Below, one piece after another: positions 37,882 to 45,878 of a stretch of DNA of 64,000 bases. Location: assembly GCF_000622365.1 (NCBI RefSeq), contig NZ_JASC01000013.1, forward strand, positions 186,001 to 250,000, given 5' to 3'. A model generated the notes under the pieces. That model saw only the letters and a list, made by a program, of their open reading frames with translations. It was not told the DNA's origin and searched no databases. The position numbers were made by a program, and so were the translations under genes. The stretch comes from Sulfitobacter noctilucae. GTDB taxonomy: Bacteria; Pseudomonadota; Alphaproteobacteria; Rhodobacterales; Rhodobacteraceae. Position 1 is the first letter of the stretch, and every line of letters begins with the position of its first letter.

Positions 37882-39459
37882 ATGGCCAAAATCGCCTATA
37901 TTCTTCTATGTCACAAGGACCCCGTCGCCGTCATTCGGCAGGCGGAGCGTTTGACGGCAGTGGGCGACTTTATGGCGATCCATTTTGATGCCTCTGCCAA
38001 ACCCAGCCACTTCAAGCAAATTCAGGACGCTCTGAAGCACAATCCAAACGTGACCTTTGCCAAGAAGCGCATCAAATGCGGATGGGGTGAATGGTCTTTG
38101 GTGCAAGCCACATTGAATGCCGTGCAGTCAGCGGTCGATGCCTTTCCGCGGGCCACGCATTTTTACATGCTGTCGGGTGATTGCATGGCGATCAAATCCG
38201 CCGAATACACCCACAAGTTCCTCGACGAGAACGATGCCGACTTTATCGAAAGCTTCGACTATTTCGAAAGCGACTGGATCAAGACAGGTTGGAAAGAAGA
38301 GCGGTTGATCTACCGTCACTTTGTCAACGAGCGTGAACACAAGAAGCTGTTCTATTTCCTGTTTGAAGCGCAAAAGCGTTTGGGGCTGGAACGCGCCATT
38401 CCCGGCGATTTGCAAATCATGATCGGAAGCCAGTGGTGGTGCCTACGTCGTCAAACCATCGAATGGGTGCTGGATTTCGTGCGCATGCGGCGCGACGTTG
38501 TAAGGTTTTTCCGCACCACATGGATCCCGGATGAAACCTTTTTCCAGACACTGGTACGCCACCTTGTCCCCGGGAAGGAAATCCGTTCGCGCACACTGAC
38601 CTTCTTGATGTTCACCGACTACGGCATGCCAGTGACGTTTTACAATGACCACTACGAATTGCTGCTTTCGCAAGATTATCTGTTCGCCCGCAAGATCAGC
38701 CCCGAGGCCCAAGACCTGAAACGCCGGCTTGGTCTGCTTTACGTGGCGCAGAAGGTGCAGTTCCAGATCAGCAACGAGGGGCGCAGCCTGTTCCAATTCT
38801 TGTCGGGCCGGGGGCGCATTGGCCGCCGCTTTGCCACGCGCTTTTGGGAAACGGAATCGACGCTGGGCCGGGAGCGTGAGTTACTGATTGTAGTGTGCAA
38901 AAAATGGCATGTGGCCAAACGCGTGCTGGATCGGGTCCGGCAGGTGACGAACGTCCCAGCCATCGAATACCTCTTTAACGAGGAGGACACGCCACTGCCT
39001 GATCTGGGCGGAATCCAGAACACTTTGGAAAAGCGCCACCGCCACCGGAGGGCGCTGATGCGTATGCTGTTTGACTATTTCGAAACGGACAAGCTGATCA
39101 TCTGCATGGACCCGGCCAACCTTGATCTGCTGAACGACTTCGCCTCTGACCGCTCTGTCACCCGTATTCTGGAAATCGAATGCCAGTTTACCGATGACTA
39201 TCTGACCGGCCATGCGATGCGCGTGGGTCTGGCGGGGGATCAAACCTCGGCCGATACGCTGGATCGGCTACTGCCCACCATCCGCAACGACATGGTGTTT
39301 GAATCCGACCGCATTCGGGACGCGCAGTTTGAACATCTGACCCGGATGCGGGAAGCCGCAGATGCGGAAATGAACGCCGAGGCGCTCAGTGCATTTCTTG
39401 CCGTTCCGAAAGACAAGGCCGAAGAAATCGCGCAGACCGACTATTTGTTCGCGGATTAG
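37882..39459 (+). CDS. GT14-like beta-1,6-N-acetylglucosaminyltransferase with C-terminal DUF5928-like region
   Basis: The N-terminal half of this 525-residue protein (about 1-255) matches the core-2/I-branching (PF02485) fold: AKIAYILLCHKDPVAVIRQAERL, MAIHFDASAKPSHF, GWGEWSLVQATLNAV, YMLSGDCMAIKS and GSQWWCLRRQTIEWVL. The C-terminal half (about 270-525) is an alpha/beta region seen attached to this domain in Rhodobacterales (DUF5928 as I recall it), containing ERELLIVVCKKWHVAKRVLDRV. It should add a branching sugar to a glycan in the cytoplasm. It converges on DUF1523 with a four-base stop overlap. Confidence 0.86.
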   Translation: MAKIAYILLCHKDPVAVIRQAERLTAVGDFMAIHFDASAKPSHFKQIQDALKHNPNVTFAKKRIKCGWGEWSLVQATLNAVQSAVDAFPRATHFYMLSGDCMAIKSAEYTHKFLDENDADFIESFDYFESDWIKTGWKEERLIYRHFVNEREHKKLFYFLFEAQKRLGLERAIPGDLQIMIGSQWWCLRRQTIEWVLDFVRMRRDVVRFFRTTWIPDETFFQTLVRHLVPGKEIRSRTLTFLMFTDYGMPVTFYNDHYELLLSQDYLFARKISPEAQDLKRRLGLLYVAQKVQFQISNEGRSLFQFLSGRGRIGRRFATRFWETESTLGRERELLIVVCKKWHVAKRVLDRVRQVTNVPAIEYLFNEEDTPLPDLGGIQNTLEKRHRHRRALMRMLFDYFETDKLIICMDPANLDLLNDFASDRSVTRILEIECQFTDDYLTGHAMRVGLAGDQTSADTLDRLLPTIRNDMVFESDRIRDAQFEHLTRMREAADAEMNAEALSAFLAVPKDKAEEIAQTDYLFAD

Positions 39460-40094
39460 GTTTTCTTCTTCCACGTCCCGAACCAGCGCCGCACAGCACC
39501 GCGTCTCTCGGCCATATCATCCTCGATCGCTTCTAGCGTGGGATCAATCCGCGCCATGCGAAAACGGCGCCAGCGCACCCAAATGGCCCAGCTGATTGCG
39601 GCAAACAGCGTGATGATAAAGATGTTCAGGAAGGGTATCCCCTTGGAGGCCTCCGGCCCCTCGACCTGGCGCAGCGAGATCGCATTGGGAAAGATCGTGA
39701 AAAACTCGTTCCGCCAGCCATAGTGTTTGAGCGCGAAATAACGCGGTGCCTCGTTGGTTGATTTCGCGTCGGCCGCTTCGGCCTGCAGGTTCGACGTGTC
39801 AAACTTGAAATACGGCGGCCAGCCCCAGCCCGTATCCTCATTGCGGTACACCATGACATCGCCCTTCACCCGCCGCGTCTGGATAAAGAACACATCGCGG
39901 TTGGCCATCGTCCCGTCAGAGCCGACATCCGCCTGCGCCCAGAACAGCGAATTCTCGCCCGGATCAATCCGCTTTTCATAGGTGTCCGTGACCCGCACAA
40001 TATCGACCTGCGGCAGGGTATAGTGGAAAACCGCAACCACCAGCGTCCAGAAGGTCGCCCAGAACACCCATTTGAGTACTGTAAACATCAACAC
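39456..40094 (-). CDS. DUF1523 family membrane protein
   Basis: This 212-residue protein has an N-terminal helix (about 5-25, LKWVFWATFWTLVVAVFHYTLP), a central extracytoplasmic domain with TRRVKGDVMVYRNEDTGWGWPPYFKFDTSNLQA and ALKHYGWRNEFFTIFPNAI, and a second helix (about 155-175, FLNIFIITLFAAISWAIWV) before a basic, acidic-mixed cytoplasmic tail. It matches DUF1523 (PF07509), whose function is unknown. It is the last gene of the eight-gene minus-strand operon that starts at 46955. A second Met two codons in is also a possible start. Confidence 0.82.
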   Translation of the reverse strand: MLMFTVLKWVFWATFWTLVVAVFHYTLPQVDIVRVTDTYEKRIDPGENSLFWAQADVGSDGTMANRDVFFIQTRRVKGDVMVYRNEDTGWGWPPYFKFDTSNLQAEAADAKSTNEAPRYFALKHYGWRNEFFTIFPNAISLRQVEGPEASKGIPFLNIFIITLFAAISWAIWVRWRRFRMARIDPTLEAIEDDMAERRGAVRRWFGTWKKKT

Positions 40095-40100
40095 ACCCTC

Positions 40101-40367
40101 TCAGGTAAAATTCGTCAGGTAGATGATCACCGCGATCACAACCACAGGCACCACATAGACACCTAAAATCAGCTTGCGCCGGATCGACCCGTCATAGCGT
40201 TCCAGCCCGCGCTGCACAAAGGTATCACGGTCCACCAGCTGTTTGCCATCATGCCACTTTTTCTTCAGCTTGGACCGCCGCACCGCGCGGGAATAGAACG
40301 ACAGGCTGACATAAATCACCGTCAATGCCACGAACAGCATGATAAACAGCCGGATAAACCCGATCAT
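40101..40367 (-). CDS. small membrane protein of the AAA+ operon
   Basis: This 88-residue protein has two membrane helices (about 4-24, IRLFIMLFVALTVIYVSLSFY, and 66-86, LGVYVVPVVVIAVIIYL) joined by a 40-residue, highly basic cytoplasmic or periplasmic loop (RRSKLKKKWHDGKQLVDRD). It overlaps the upstream gene by four bases (ATGA) and precedes DUF1523 by six. I recognise no family. The tight coupling implies a matched stoichiometry with its neighbours. Confidence 0.75.
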   Translation of the reverse strand: MIGFIRLFIMLFVALTVIYVSLSFYSRAVRRSKLKKKWHDGKQLVDRDTFVQRGLERYDGSIRRKLILGVYVVPVVVIAVIIYLTNFT

Positions 40368-41707
40368 CGTTTTTTCCTCACCGCGCCCCAGGGGCCAACC
40401 CGTGCGATCATATCGGGCACGGGGCCAGGCTCTTCCATCGGCGCGTCATGGCCGAATAACGTATCGCGCGCCCCCGCTTTATCCACCTGATACTCCGCCA
40501 CAAGGAAATCCACAACGTAGGCCTTCTTGGCCTCGTGCCAGCCTTTGTAGGTCGCGTAGAACAACTCCTTGTGACAAATGAACATCTGCCGCGCATCCTT
40601 AGGCGCCAGTTCGGCCAGCAGCATGTTCACCAGCGCCGCATCGGGCGTGTCACTGGCCCGAAACATATAGAAGTAAGCCGGATGGTCGGAGGCGATCTTG
40701 GGCCAGGCACCGCCACTTTCGGCCCAGTTGACCAGCGCATTCAGCGCGTGGAACTCCGGCGGCAGCAGCGCATGATGCTGCCGCGCCAGCCTGCGCATAT
40801 CGGCGCGTGTGGCCCCGGTCAGGTCACCGCCCTGATCGGCCACAGCATCGACCAGAATGAAATCCATCTTCTGCCGCAGGATCGCTGCTGCACGTGATTT
40901 GCGCCCTTCGACAATCGGCTCCACCAGCCCGTTCAGCTTGAGGAATTTGGCGATCTGGTTCCGGTCGCCCGCGTCAAAGACGTGTTCAATCGGCAGCTTG
41001 CCCAGATGATCCTTACCCCCCGGCGCAATCACCGCCGGATGCGCTACGTCCTGAAACAGATACATCCCGCCAAAATGCGCCGTCCAGAAGTTGCGCTGGT
41101 CAAACCGCATTTGCGACAACGAAACCGGGTTTCGCGTGATATCGCCCGTCTTGCCCGCCAGCGTTATCATCTCGGCGATCAGCACATCGTCGTACCAGCC
41201 GTCCTTGTCATTCTTGAACCGCCCGACCAGCCGCCCCAACTCCCACGCATCCTTCACCGCACCGCCTGTGGTATCGGCCTCAATCTCCACCCGCCGGTAA
41301 TCGAACAGCCGCGCGGGCGTGGACACATCGTAAACCGAATTCACCAACTCCCCCGCCACCGCATCGCGGGCCGTCAGGGCAAAGAGTTGCGCTTCATTTT
41401 TGTCGATGAATTCCTTCAGGATCCCCCGCGAGGTCGAGAATTTCATATGCAACAAAGGCGCCGTCCGCTGCTCCATACTCAGCAAAATGAACTGCCGGTT
41501 CACCCCTTGGTGGTTGAGGTAGGCATGGTCTTGCAGCGCGTCCCCGATCTCAGGCGAATAGCCGGAGATATCGATGTGGAAATCGGTGAGGTCGGTGCGT
41601 TTGCCGGTGAGGTGCTCGAGCGCACGGTTGTAGCGCTCGACCAGCGCGGGCGAGGAGACATGGAACAGGTTACCGAACATGAGGCCGTGGCGGATGAGGC
41701 GGTTCAT
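40364..41707 (-). CDS. conserved protein of unknown function (DUF6638-like)
   Basis: This 447-residue soluble protein lacks a signal peptide and membrane helix. Segments that stand out are FGNLFHVSSPALVERYNRALEHL, DFHIDISGYSPEIGDALQDHAYLNHQGVNRQFILL and a C-terminal HPAYFYMFRASDTPDAALVNMLLAEL region. I recall relatives named DUF6638 in Rhodobacterales but cannot verify this. Start and stop overlap both neighbours by four bases. Function is unknown; it is part of the eight-gene operon with an AAA+ ATPase. Confidence 0.7.
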   Translation of the reverse strand: MNRLIRHGLMFGNLFHVSSPALVERYNRALEHLTGKRTDLTDFHIDISGYSPEIGDALQDHAYLNHQGVNRQFILLSMEQRTAPLLHMKFSTSRGILKEFIDKNEAQLFALTARDAVAGELVNSVYDVSTPARLFDYRRVEIEADTTGGAVKDAWELGRLVGRFKNDKDGWYDDVLIAEMITLAGKTGDITRNPVSLSQMRFDQRNFWTAHFGGMYLFQDVAHPAVIAPGGKDHLGKLPIEHVFDAGDRNQIAKFLKLNGLVEPIVEGRKSRAAAILRQKMDFILVDAVADQGGDLTGATRADMRRLARQHHALLPPEFHALNALVNWAESGGAWPKIASDHPAYFYMFRASDTPDAALVNMLLAELAPKDARQMFICHKELFYATYKGWHEAKKAYVVDFLVAEYQVDKAGARDTLFGHDAPMEEPGPVPDMIARVGPWGAVRKKR

Positions 41708-42576
41708 GGCGGCGTTATCCCTTCACCGCCAGCCCAGAGGCCATCCTCAATCAGAACGGCTTCCAAATCATGTACCAACTTCTCCAAGCCAAGGCCCTCG
41801 AATCTAATCGTGTGTGCGTCTCCAGCGACATGGGCTTTTGAATTGCAGAGCTCTTTCAAGAGCTCTAGGATTTGGGAATATCCTTGGTATCTTGTTGCTG
41901 TGCTAAGTAAGCCGCGCTCCTTTTCAGCACTTGCCAAAAAGCTCATCACTTCCGCTCTAAGAAAATGCAGTTCCCTAGACCACTTTGCAAGTTTGGCCAG
42001 ATTGCTTTCTAGTGAAGGATCGCTCTCAAAGATTTTCACATGACGACTATATTTTTTTCTCCATTCAGGCTTGGCAACATCTCGCATACCCTTGGGTGGG
42101 TGCGGAGTAAAACTCCATTTCCTGCATCTGATTGGAATAGCCTCGATATGAAAAATTACGACCTGCAATTTCTCTTCAATTATTCTCCATACATTCTCAG
42201 AACGTCGATAATCCTGTTCTTCTGAGAAGATTTCCCCTTGCTTAACTAATAGCAGCACTTGCTCTTCCTGGGCATCTGCCATTTTTTCGAATTGTTCTCT
42301 TTGTTCCCTTAATTCAGCGGCTTGAAGCAAAACTGTCACAACGATCCAGATAAAAGCGAGGGCTCCAGCGAAACCAGCAAGCAAATCTCCTATCTCATTT
42401 GGCTTGGAATCAAAGCGAAGGACATCCCAGTTCGACTTACATGGTCCGACATCCACGCAAGGCGGCCACGAAAACAGGGAGAACGCCGCAAATGCAAGCA
42501 CCACGATTGTCAGCACTACGCCGAAAATGAACGGTCCCCGCGACCAAATTGATGATCTTGTAATTGCCGAAGCCAT
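41704..42576 (-). CDS. low-GC membrane/coiled-coil protein inside the AAA+ operon
   Basis: This 290-residue protein has two helices near the N-terminus (about 14-36, FIFGVVLTIVVLAFAAFSLFSWP, and 63-83, LLAGFAGALAFIWIVVTVLLQAA), a coiled-coil segment rich in E and Q (ELREQREQFEKMADAQEEQ) and an alpha-helical C-terminal region. Its base composition is clearly more AT-rich than its neighbours and its codon use differs, yet it fits exactly: TAATG overlap with the AAA+ stop upstream and ATGA overlap with the next gene. It resembles acquired accessory genes. I know no function. Confidence 0.72.
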   Translation of the reverse strand: MASAITRSSIWSRGPFIFGVVLTIVVLAFAAFSLFSWPPCVDVGPCKSNWDVLRFDSKPNEIGDLLAGFAGALAFIWIVVTVLLQAAELREQREQFEKMADAQEEQVLLLVKQGEIFSEEQDYRRSENVWRIIEEKLQVVIFHIEAIPIRCRKWSFTPHPPKGMRDVAKPEWRKKYSRHVKIFESDPSLESNLAKLAKWSRELHFLRAEVMSFLASAEKERGLLSTATRYQGYSQILELLKELCNSKAHVAGDAHTIRFEGLGLEKLVHDLEAVLIEDGLWAGGEGITPP

Positions 42577-44510
42577 TAACTTTCCCGATCCAAATACCGT
42601 TTTTTCGCCTCTTCCATCCGCCCCATATCCCGCACCGCGTTCTCAATCGCCACTTCATCCGACTTATCCGCGTACCGGAACTCAGAATCCGCGTACCGAT
42701 TGATCTCTTGCACCACCATCTCCACGGTGATCGGCTGGCGCATCCCCTCAATCATCGCCTTCTTCTCATCATACCCTTTGAACAAAAACAAATCCGGCTC
42801 GGCCATCCATTCATCCGGCAGTTCAAAGTCCATCGCCCGCACCTTCACCGCGTCCGTGATGTTCTTGATCGCCCGCCCGGTGAACCGCGGATCGGCCTCC
42901 TGTATCGCCTTCAGGTACGTCCCCAGCTTGCTGATCGTATCCAGCTCCCCGATCTCCGCCTGCACCGCCTCATAGACCGTCAGCAAACCCGCCTCATGCG
43001 GGCGCGCATGCCCCTCGAACGATGCCGCCACAGCCTTCTTAATCGCCTGCGCCTCGAACACCTGATGATCGCCCAGCGGGATGTCGTGGTTCTCGCCCAT
43101 CAACAGATAAAGGATATCCACATAATCCTCCCGCGTCTGCGGCCCGTCGACCAAAAACCTTGCCCCCGCCCGCTGGCGCAAGGCATCGTCCACATTCTCT
43201 GGATAGTTCGAGAACATGCCGAAGGTGCAATTCCCGCGCACAACCGTATTCGCCCCCGCAAAACTCTCCATCAGCACGGCGGTAATCTCCAACTGCCCCG
43301 CCGAAGACTGCCTGTCGCCGCGCTTGCCTGCCAACTGATCAATGTCGTCAATCGTCCCAAAGCCGATGACGTTGGGATCAATGATGTTGTTGATAAACGC
43401 CTTGGCGTTCTGCCCCGATTTCCCCTGATAGCTGTCGATATTATCGGTGCTCAGGTTCTGATATCGAAACGGATAGCCGGCATTGCCACAATACTCCGAA
43501 ATCAGCCCCGCCATCATCTGGATAAGCGTGGTTTTACCCGTCCCCGGTGCGCCGTCGCCCATGAAGGTAAAGATGAACCCGCCCAGTTCGGCAAAGGGGT
43601 TCAGCCGCCGGTCAAAGTCATAAGCCATCAGCATCTTGGCCAGCTTCATCGCCTGATATTTGGCGATATGGTTGCCCACAACCTCGTTGGGTTTCTTGAA
43701 CGTCATGGTCAGCTTGGTGGATTTGGCCTTGGACGCAGGCGAGAACCCCGCGACAATGAAATCATCCGCCTCCACCCGCCAGCTGGCGTTCTTGAACCCC
43801 TCCAACCGCGGCGCTTCCTGCGCCCGCAGCGCGACCTTCTCCATCAACTGCTCCGCAAACGCCGCGACCGTCGCCACCACGTGCGCATCATCCGACCCAT
43901 GCGCACCGATGTCCTGATCCAACTCCCACAACGCGCCGTGCAAAGCGGTCTGCCCGTTGTCGAGCAAAACCTCCTCAACCTCGCCGACCTCGACAGAAAC
44001 CTCCGGCAAATGGGACGACAGCAAATAGGCAGTCGCATTGCCAAAGACATAAAGCGTGACCAAAGACTCCGCGGCCAGCAATTCAGAGAATTCCGTCTTA
44101 CGCGCAGCAGGCAATGACCCGTCAAGGTTCGACCGCTTTAGATCGCCAAGCCCGGACTGCTCTGCCACATTCTCGGCCACCGCCACCGCAATCGCGATGG
44201 CCCGGCGCAGCGCGTGCAGCACCGTCGCCTGCATCGGCGACATCAGCGCATCATCGCTATCCGCCCCTTCAACCCGCCCGATCAGTGTCACCGCCCCCGA
44301 GGCCACCCGCCGCTGCGTCACCAACCCCGGTGTGGTACTCCGGAACCGCCGCCGCGTCACGATGCCCGAAGACCGCTCTGCCGGCGCACCACTCCGCGCC
44401 GTGCCGATCCGCGGCGCATGATCGAACCCCTCCAACAGCGATTGCGCGATGGCCACATGGCCCGCAATATCCTCTTCCCGCAATTCCATCGCATCAGATG
44501 TCTGGCTCAC
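42576..44510 (-). CDS. AAA+ ATPase with novel N-terminal region
   Basis: The N-terminal 270 residues of this 644-residue protein are of unknown fold and have no membrane helix that I can call with confidence. A single AAA+ module follows: Walker A GDGAPGTGKTT (Lys326), Walker B FGTIDD (Asp388/389), sensor-1 SNYPEN (Asn435) and arginine fingers at ALRQRAGAR (Arg445/447). A C-terminal lid and helical tail end in EEAKKRYLDRES. The GTG at 44510 is chosen because a perfect AGGAGG lies six bases upstream; the frame is open to 44750 but overlaps the next gene. It is probably the motor of the operon. Confidence 0.85.
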   Translation of the reverse strand: MSQTSDAMELREEDIAGHVAIAQSLLEGFDHAPRIGTARSGAPAERSSGIVTRRRFRSTTPGLVTQRRVASGAVTLIGRVEGADSDDALMSPMQATVLHALRRAIAIAVAVAENVAEQSGLGDLKRSNLDGSLPAARKTEFSELLAAESLVTLYVFGNATAYLLSSHLPEVSVEVGEVEEVLLDNGQTALHGALWELDQDIGAHGSDDAHVVATVAAFAEQLMEKVALRAQEAPRLEGFKNASWRVEADDFIVAGFSPASKAKSTKLTMTFKKPNEVVGNHIAKYQAMKLAKMLMAYDFDRRLNPFAELGGFIFTFMGDGAPGTGKTTLIQMMAGLISEYCGNAGYPFRYQNLSTDNIDSYQGKSGQNAKAFINNIIDPNVIGFGTIDDIDQLAGKRGDRQSSAGQLEITAVLMESFAGANTVVRGNCTFGMFSNYPENVDDALRQRAGARFLVDGPQTREDYVDILYLLMGENHDIPLGDHQVFEAQAIKKAVAASFEGHARPHEAGLLTVYEAVQAEIGELDTISKLGTYLKAIQEADPRFTGRAIKNITDAVKVRAMDFELPDEWMAEPDLFLFKGYDEKKAMIEGMRQPITVEMVVQEINRYADSEFRYADKSDEVAIENAVRDMGRMEEAKKRYLDRES

Positions 44511-44531
44511 ATGCGCCTCCTGTTTTCTCTT

Positions 44532-44548
44532 TTTGGCCTTATATACCG
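44532..44548 (-). repeat. leader element copy A (shared with the glcE leader)
   Basis: CGGTATATAAGGCCAAA (minus strand) recurs identically at 58561-58577, within a longer similar context (about 45 bp, TGCGGGC ... GGA upstream and GAGA downstream). It is 21 bases before the AAA+ GTG, inside the 3' end of the upstream gene. It may be a promoter -10/leader element, an operator or a small repeat. Confidence 0.6.
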
Positions 44549-44583
44549 ATCCAACACGCGCTGCCCGCACCACCCTCTCGGAT

Positions 44584-45705
44584 TTAATACTGCAACACCC
44601 GCCCCGACGCGCCGACCACAAACTTCCGCACAGAAGCAAAACCGCTAGGCTGCTTTTCATCCAGTACCTGAAACACCCGCTGCGGCAGAATGATCGAACG
44701 TTCTTGCCGCGTTGCCCCCAGATCAGGCCCTTGTGCGGCGAAGGGGTCAAGTGCGAACACCTCGCGCTCTACAGTTGAAAACCAACCGGACTTTTGTGCG
44801 ATCACCCGGTCCGACAAAAGCTCTTCCTCGGTCCAGACCAGCGCCCAGTCCTGACCTTCGGGCGCGGCAGCCTCTGCCAAAACATCGCGCAGCGGTCCGG
44901 CCTGCCGGGTATAGGCATGTGAATACATCGGACCGAGATGAAACCGGCGCAAGCGTTTGGGGTGCAGGTCGTCAAAATCTTCGTCAAACCCTTTGGCAAT
45001 TGTCAAAAGTTTCAATCCCCCCAAAGCCTGTGCGCTCAAATGGCCCTGCACTTCGGGCCACCGCCGGGGGTCTTTGGGCAGGCCGACGCGACCGGTATCC
45101 TCAAGCTCCATCATGTAAATGACAGGTAAATTGACTTCGCTGTCGTAACTTGCCCAATGCAGACGAAACTGCCGCCGGCCGTCCGCGGCGATCCCCACCC
45201 ACTGCGCCTGAACCTCGTTCTGCACCCAGAACAGATCGCCCTTCGCCAGCTCTTCATAATAAAGCCGTTGTGACAGCGCGAATTGCAACTTGGTGGGCAC
45301 TTTGCGCTCGGCCAATATCGCCTGAACCATTTGATCCTTCAGCGCATCAACTGCCGCCATGCCTGCCAAATGTGCCGATGCCTGTTGTGCGTCATTGGCC
45401 ATCGTCATGATTTCGGCGGTCACAGGCAATCCGCTGTCGCGGTTGTCAATGGTCAATGATCCAAAGAAACGGCCCGTCTCGCGCCCGACCAGGAGATATT
45501 TAAGACCCAACGCCTTGAAACTATGGTTCAACTTCACCGCATAGCGCGTCAAAATCTCGACTTCATCCGTGTTCAGCCTGCCCTCGGCGCGCAAGACCGC
45601 TGCCACGTCCAGCATATGCTGCATGATGCCTTCGAATTTGCGGAAGTACCGACGCGAGGCTTGGGTTTCGCTCAACCCGACATGGTCGCGCGTGAGATCA
45701 GACAT
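44584..45705 (-). CDS. conserved protein of unknown function in the AAA+ operon
   Basis: This 373-residue soluble protein has no signal peptide or membrane helix. The N-terminal 120 residues look helical (RYFRKFEGIMQHMLDVAAVLRAEG, LNTDEVEILTRYAVKLNHSFKALGLKYLLVG); the rest is mixed, with QWVGIAADGRRQFRLHWASYDSEVNLPVIYMMELEDTGRVGLP and a C-terminal RSIILPQRVFQVLDE. It is the third gene of the operon, between the microprotein and the AAA+ ATPase; the 73-base spacer to the AAA+ start contains the repeated leader element. Function and family are unknown to me. Confidence 0.7.
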   Translation of the reverse strand: MSDLTRDHVGLSETQASRRYFRKFEGIMQHMLDVAAVLRAEGRLNTDEVEILTRYAVKLNHSFKALGLKYLLVGRETGRFFGSLTIDNRDSGLPVTAEIMTMANDAQQASAHLAGMAAVDALKDQMVQAILAERKVPTKLQFALSQRLYYEELAKGDLFWVQNEVQAQWVGIAADGRRQFRLHWASYDSEVNLPVIYMMELEDTGRVGLPKDPRRWPEVQGHLSAQALGGLKLLTIAKGFDEDFDDLHPKRLRRFHLGPMYSHAYTRQAGPLRDVLAEAAAPEGQDWALVWTEEELLSDRVIAQKSGWFSTVEREVFALDPFAAQGPDLGATRQERSIILPQRVFQVLDEKQPSGFASVRKFVVGASGRVLQY

Positions 45706-45758
45706 GTGCCGCCATCACCGGGGCGAAGAAGTCTCGGCAGAGACCGGATGAGCCGCAC

Positions 45759-45878
45759 TCACCCATTCAACGTAATCGACGGTGCGCGCCGCATTGAAAC
45801 CCCGAGCCAAGCCAGTGGCACGGCAATCAGCCAGATCGACGCAACCAAAGGGATGCGATGCTTCTTAGGCATACTCAT
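45759..45878 (-). CDS. putative 39-residue membrane microprotein
   Basis: A 40-codon frame opens directly after the coiled-coil stop (TAAATG) and ends before the next gene. It encodes a short basic N-terminus (MPKKHR), one hydrophobic helix (IPLVASIWLIAVPLAWLGVSM) and a short polar tail, the plan of a single-pass membrane microprotein. It exactly occupies a 170-base gap in an otherwise gapless operon. No Shine-Dalgarno is obvious, so translation may be coupled to the upstream gene. Confidence 0.5.
   Translation of the reverse strand: MSMPKKHRIPLVASIWLIAVPLAWLGVSMRRAPSITLNG

Noticed and set aside
42564..44117. A 517-codon plus-strand frame opposite the AAA+ ATPase
   Set aside because: It is His/Arg/Leu-rich with no recognisable domain; it is the mirror of a GC-rich real gene whose Walker motifs are intact.
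44511..44750. An N-terminal extension of the AAA+ ATPase
   Set aside because: It overlaps the preceding gene and lacks a Shine-Dalgarno, whereas AGGAGG lies six bases before GTG 44510.
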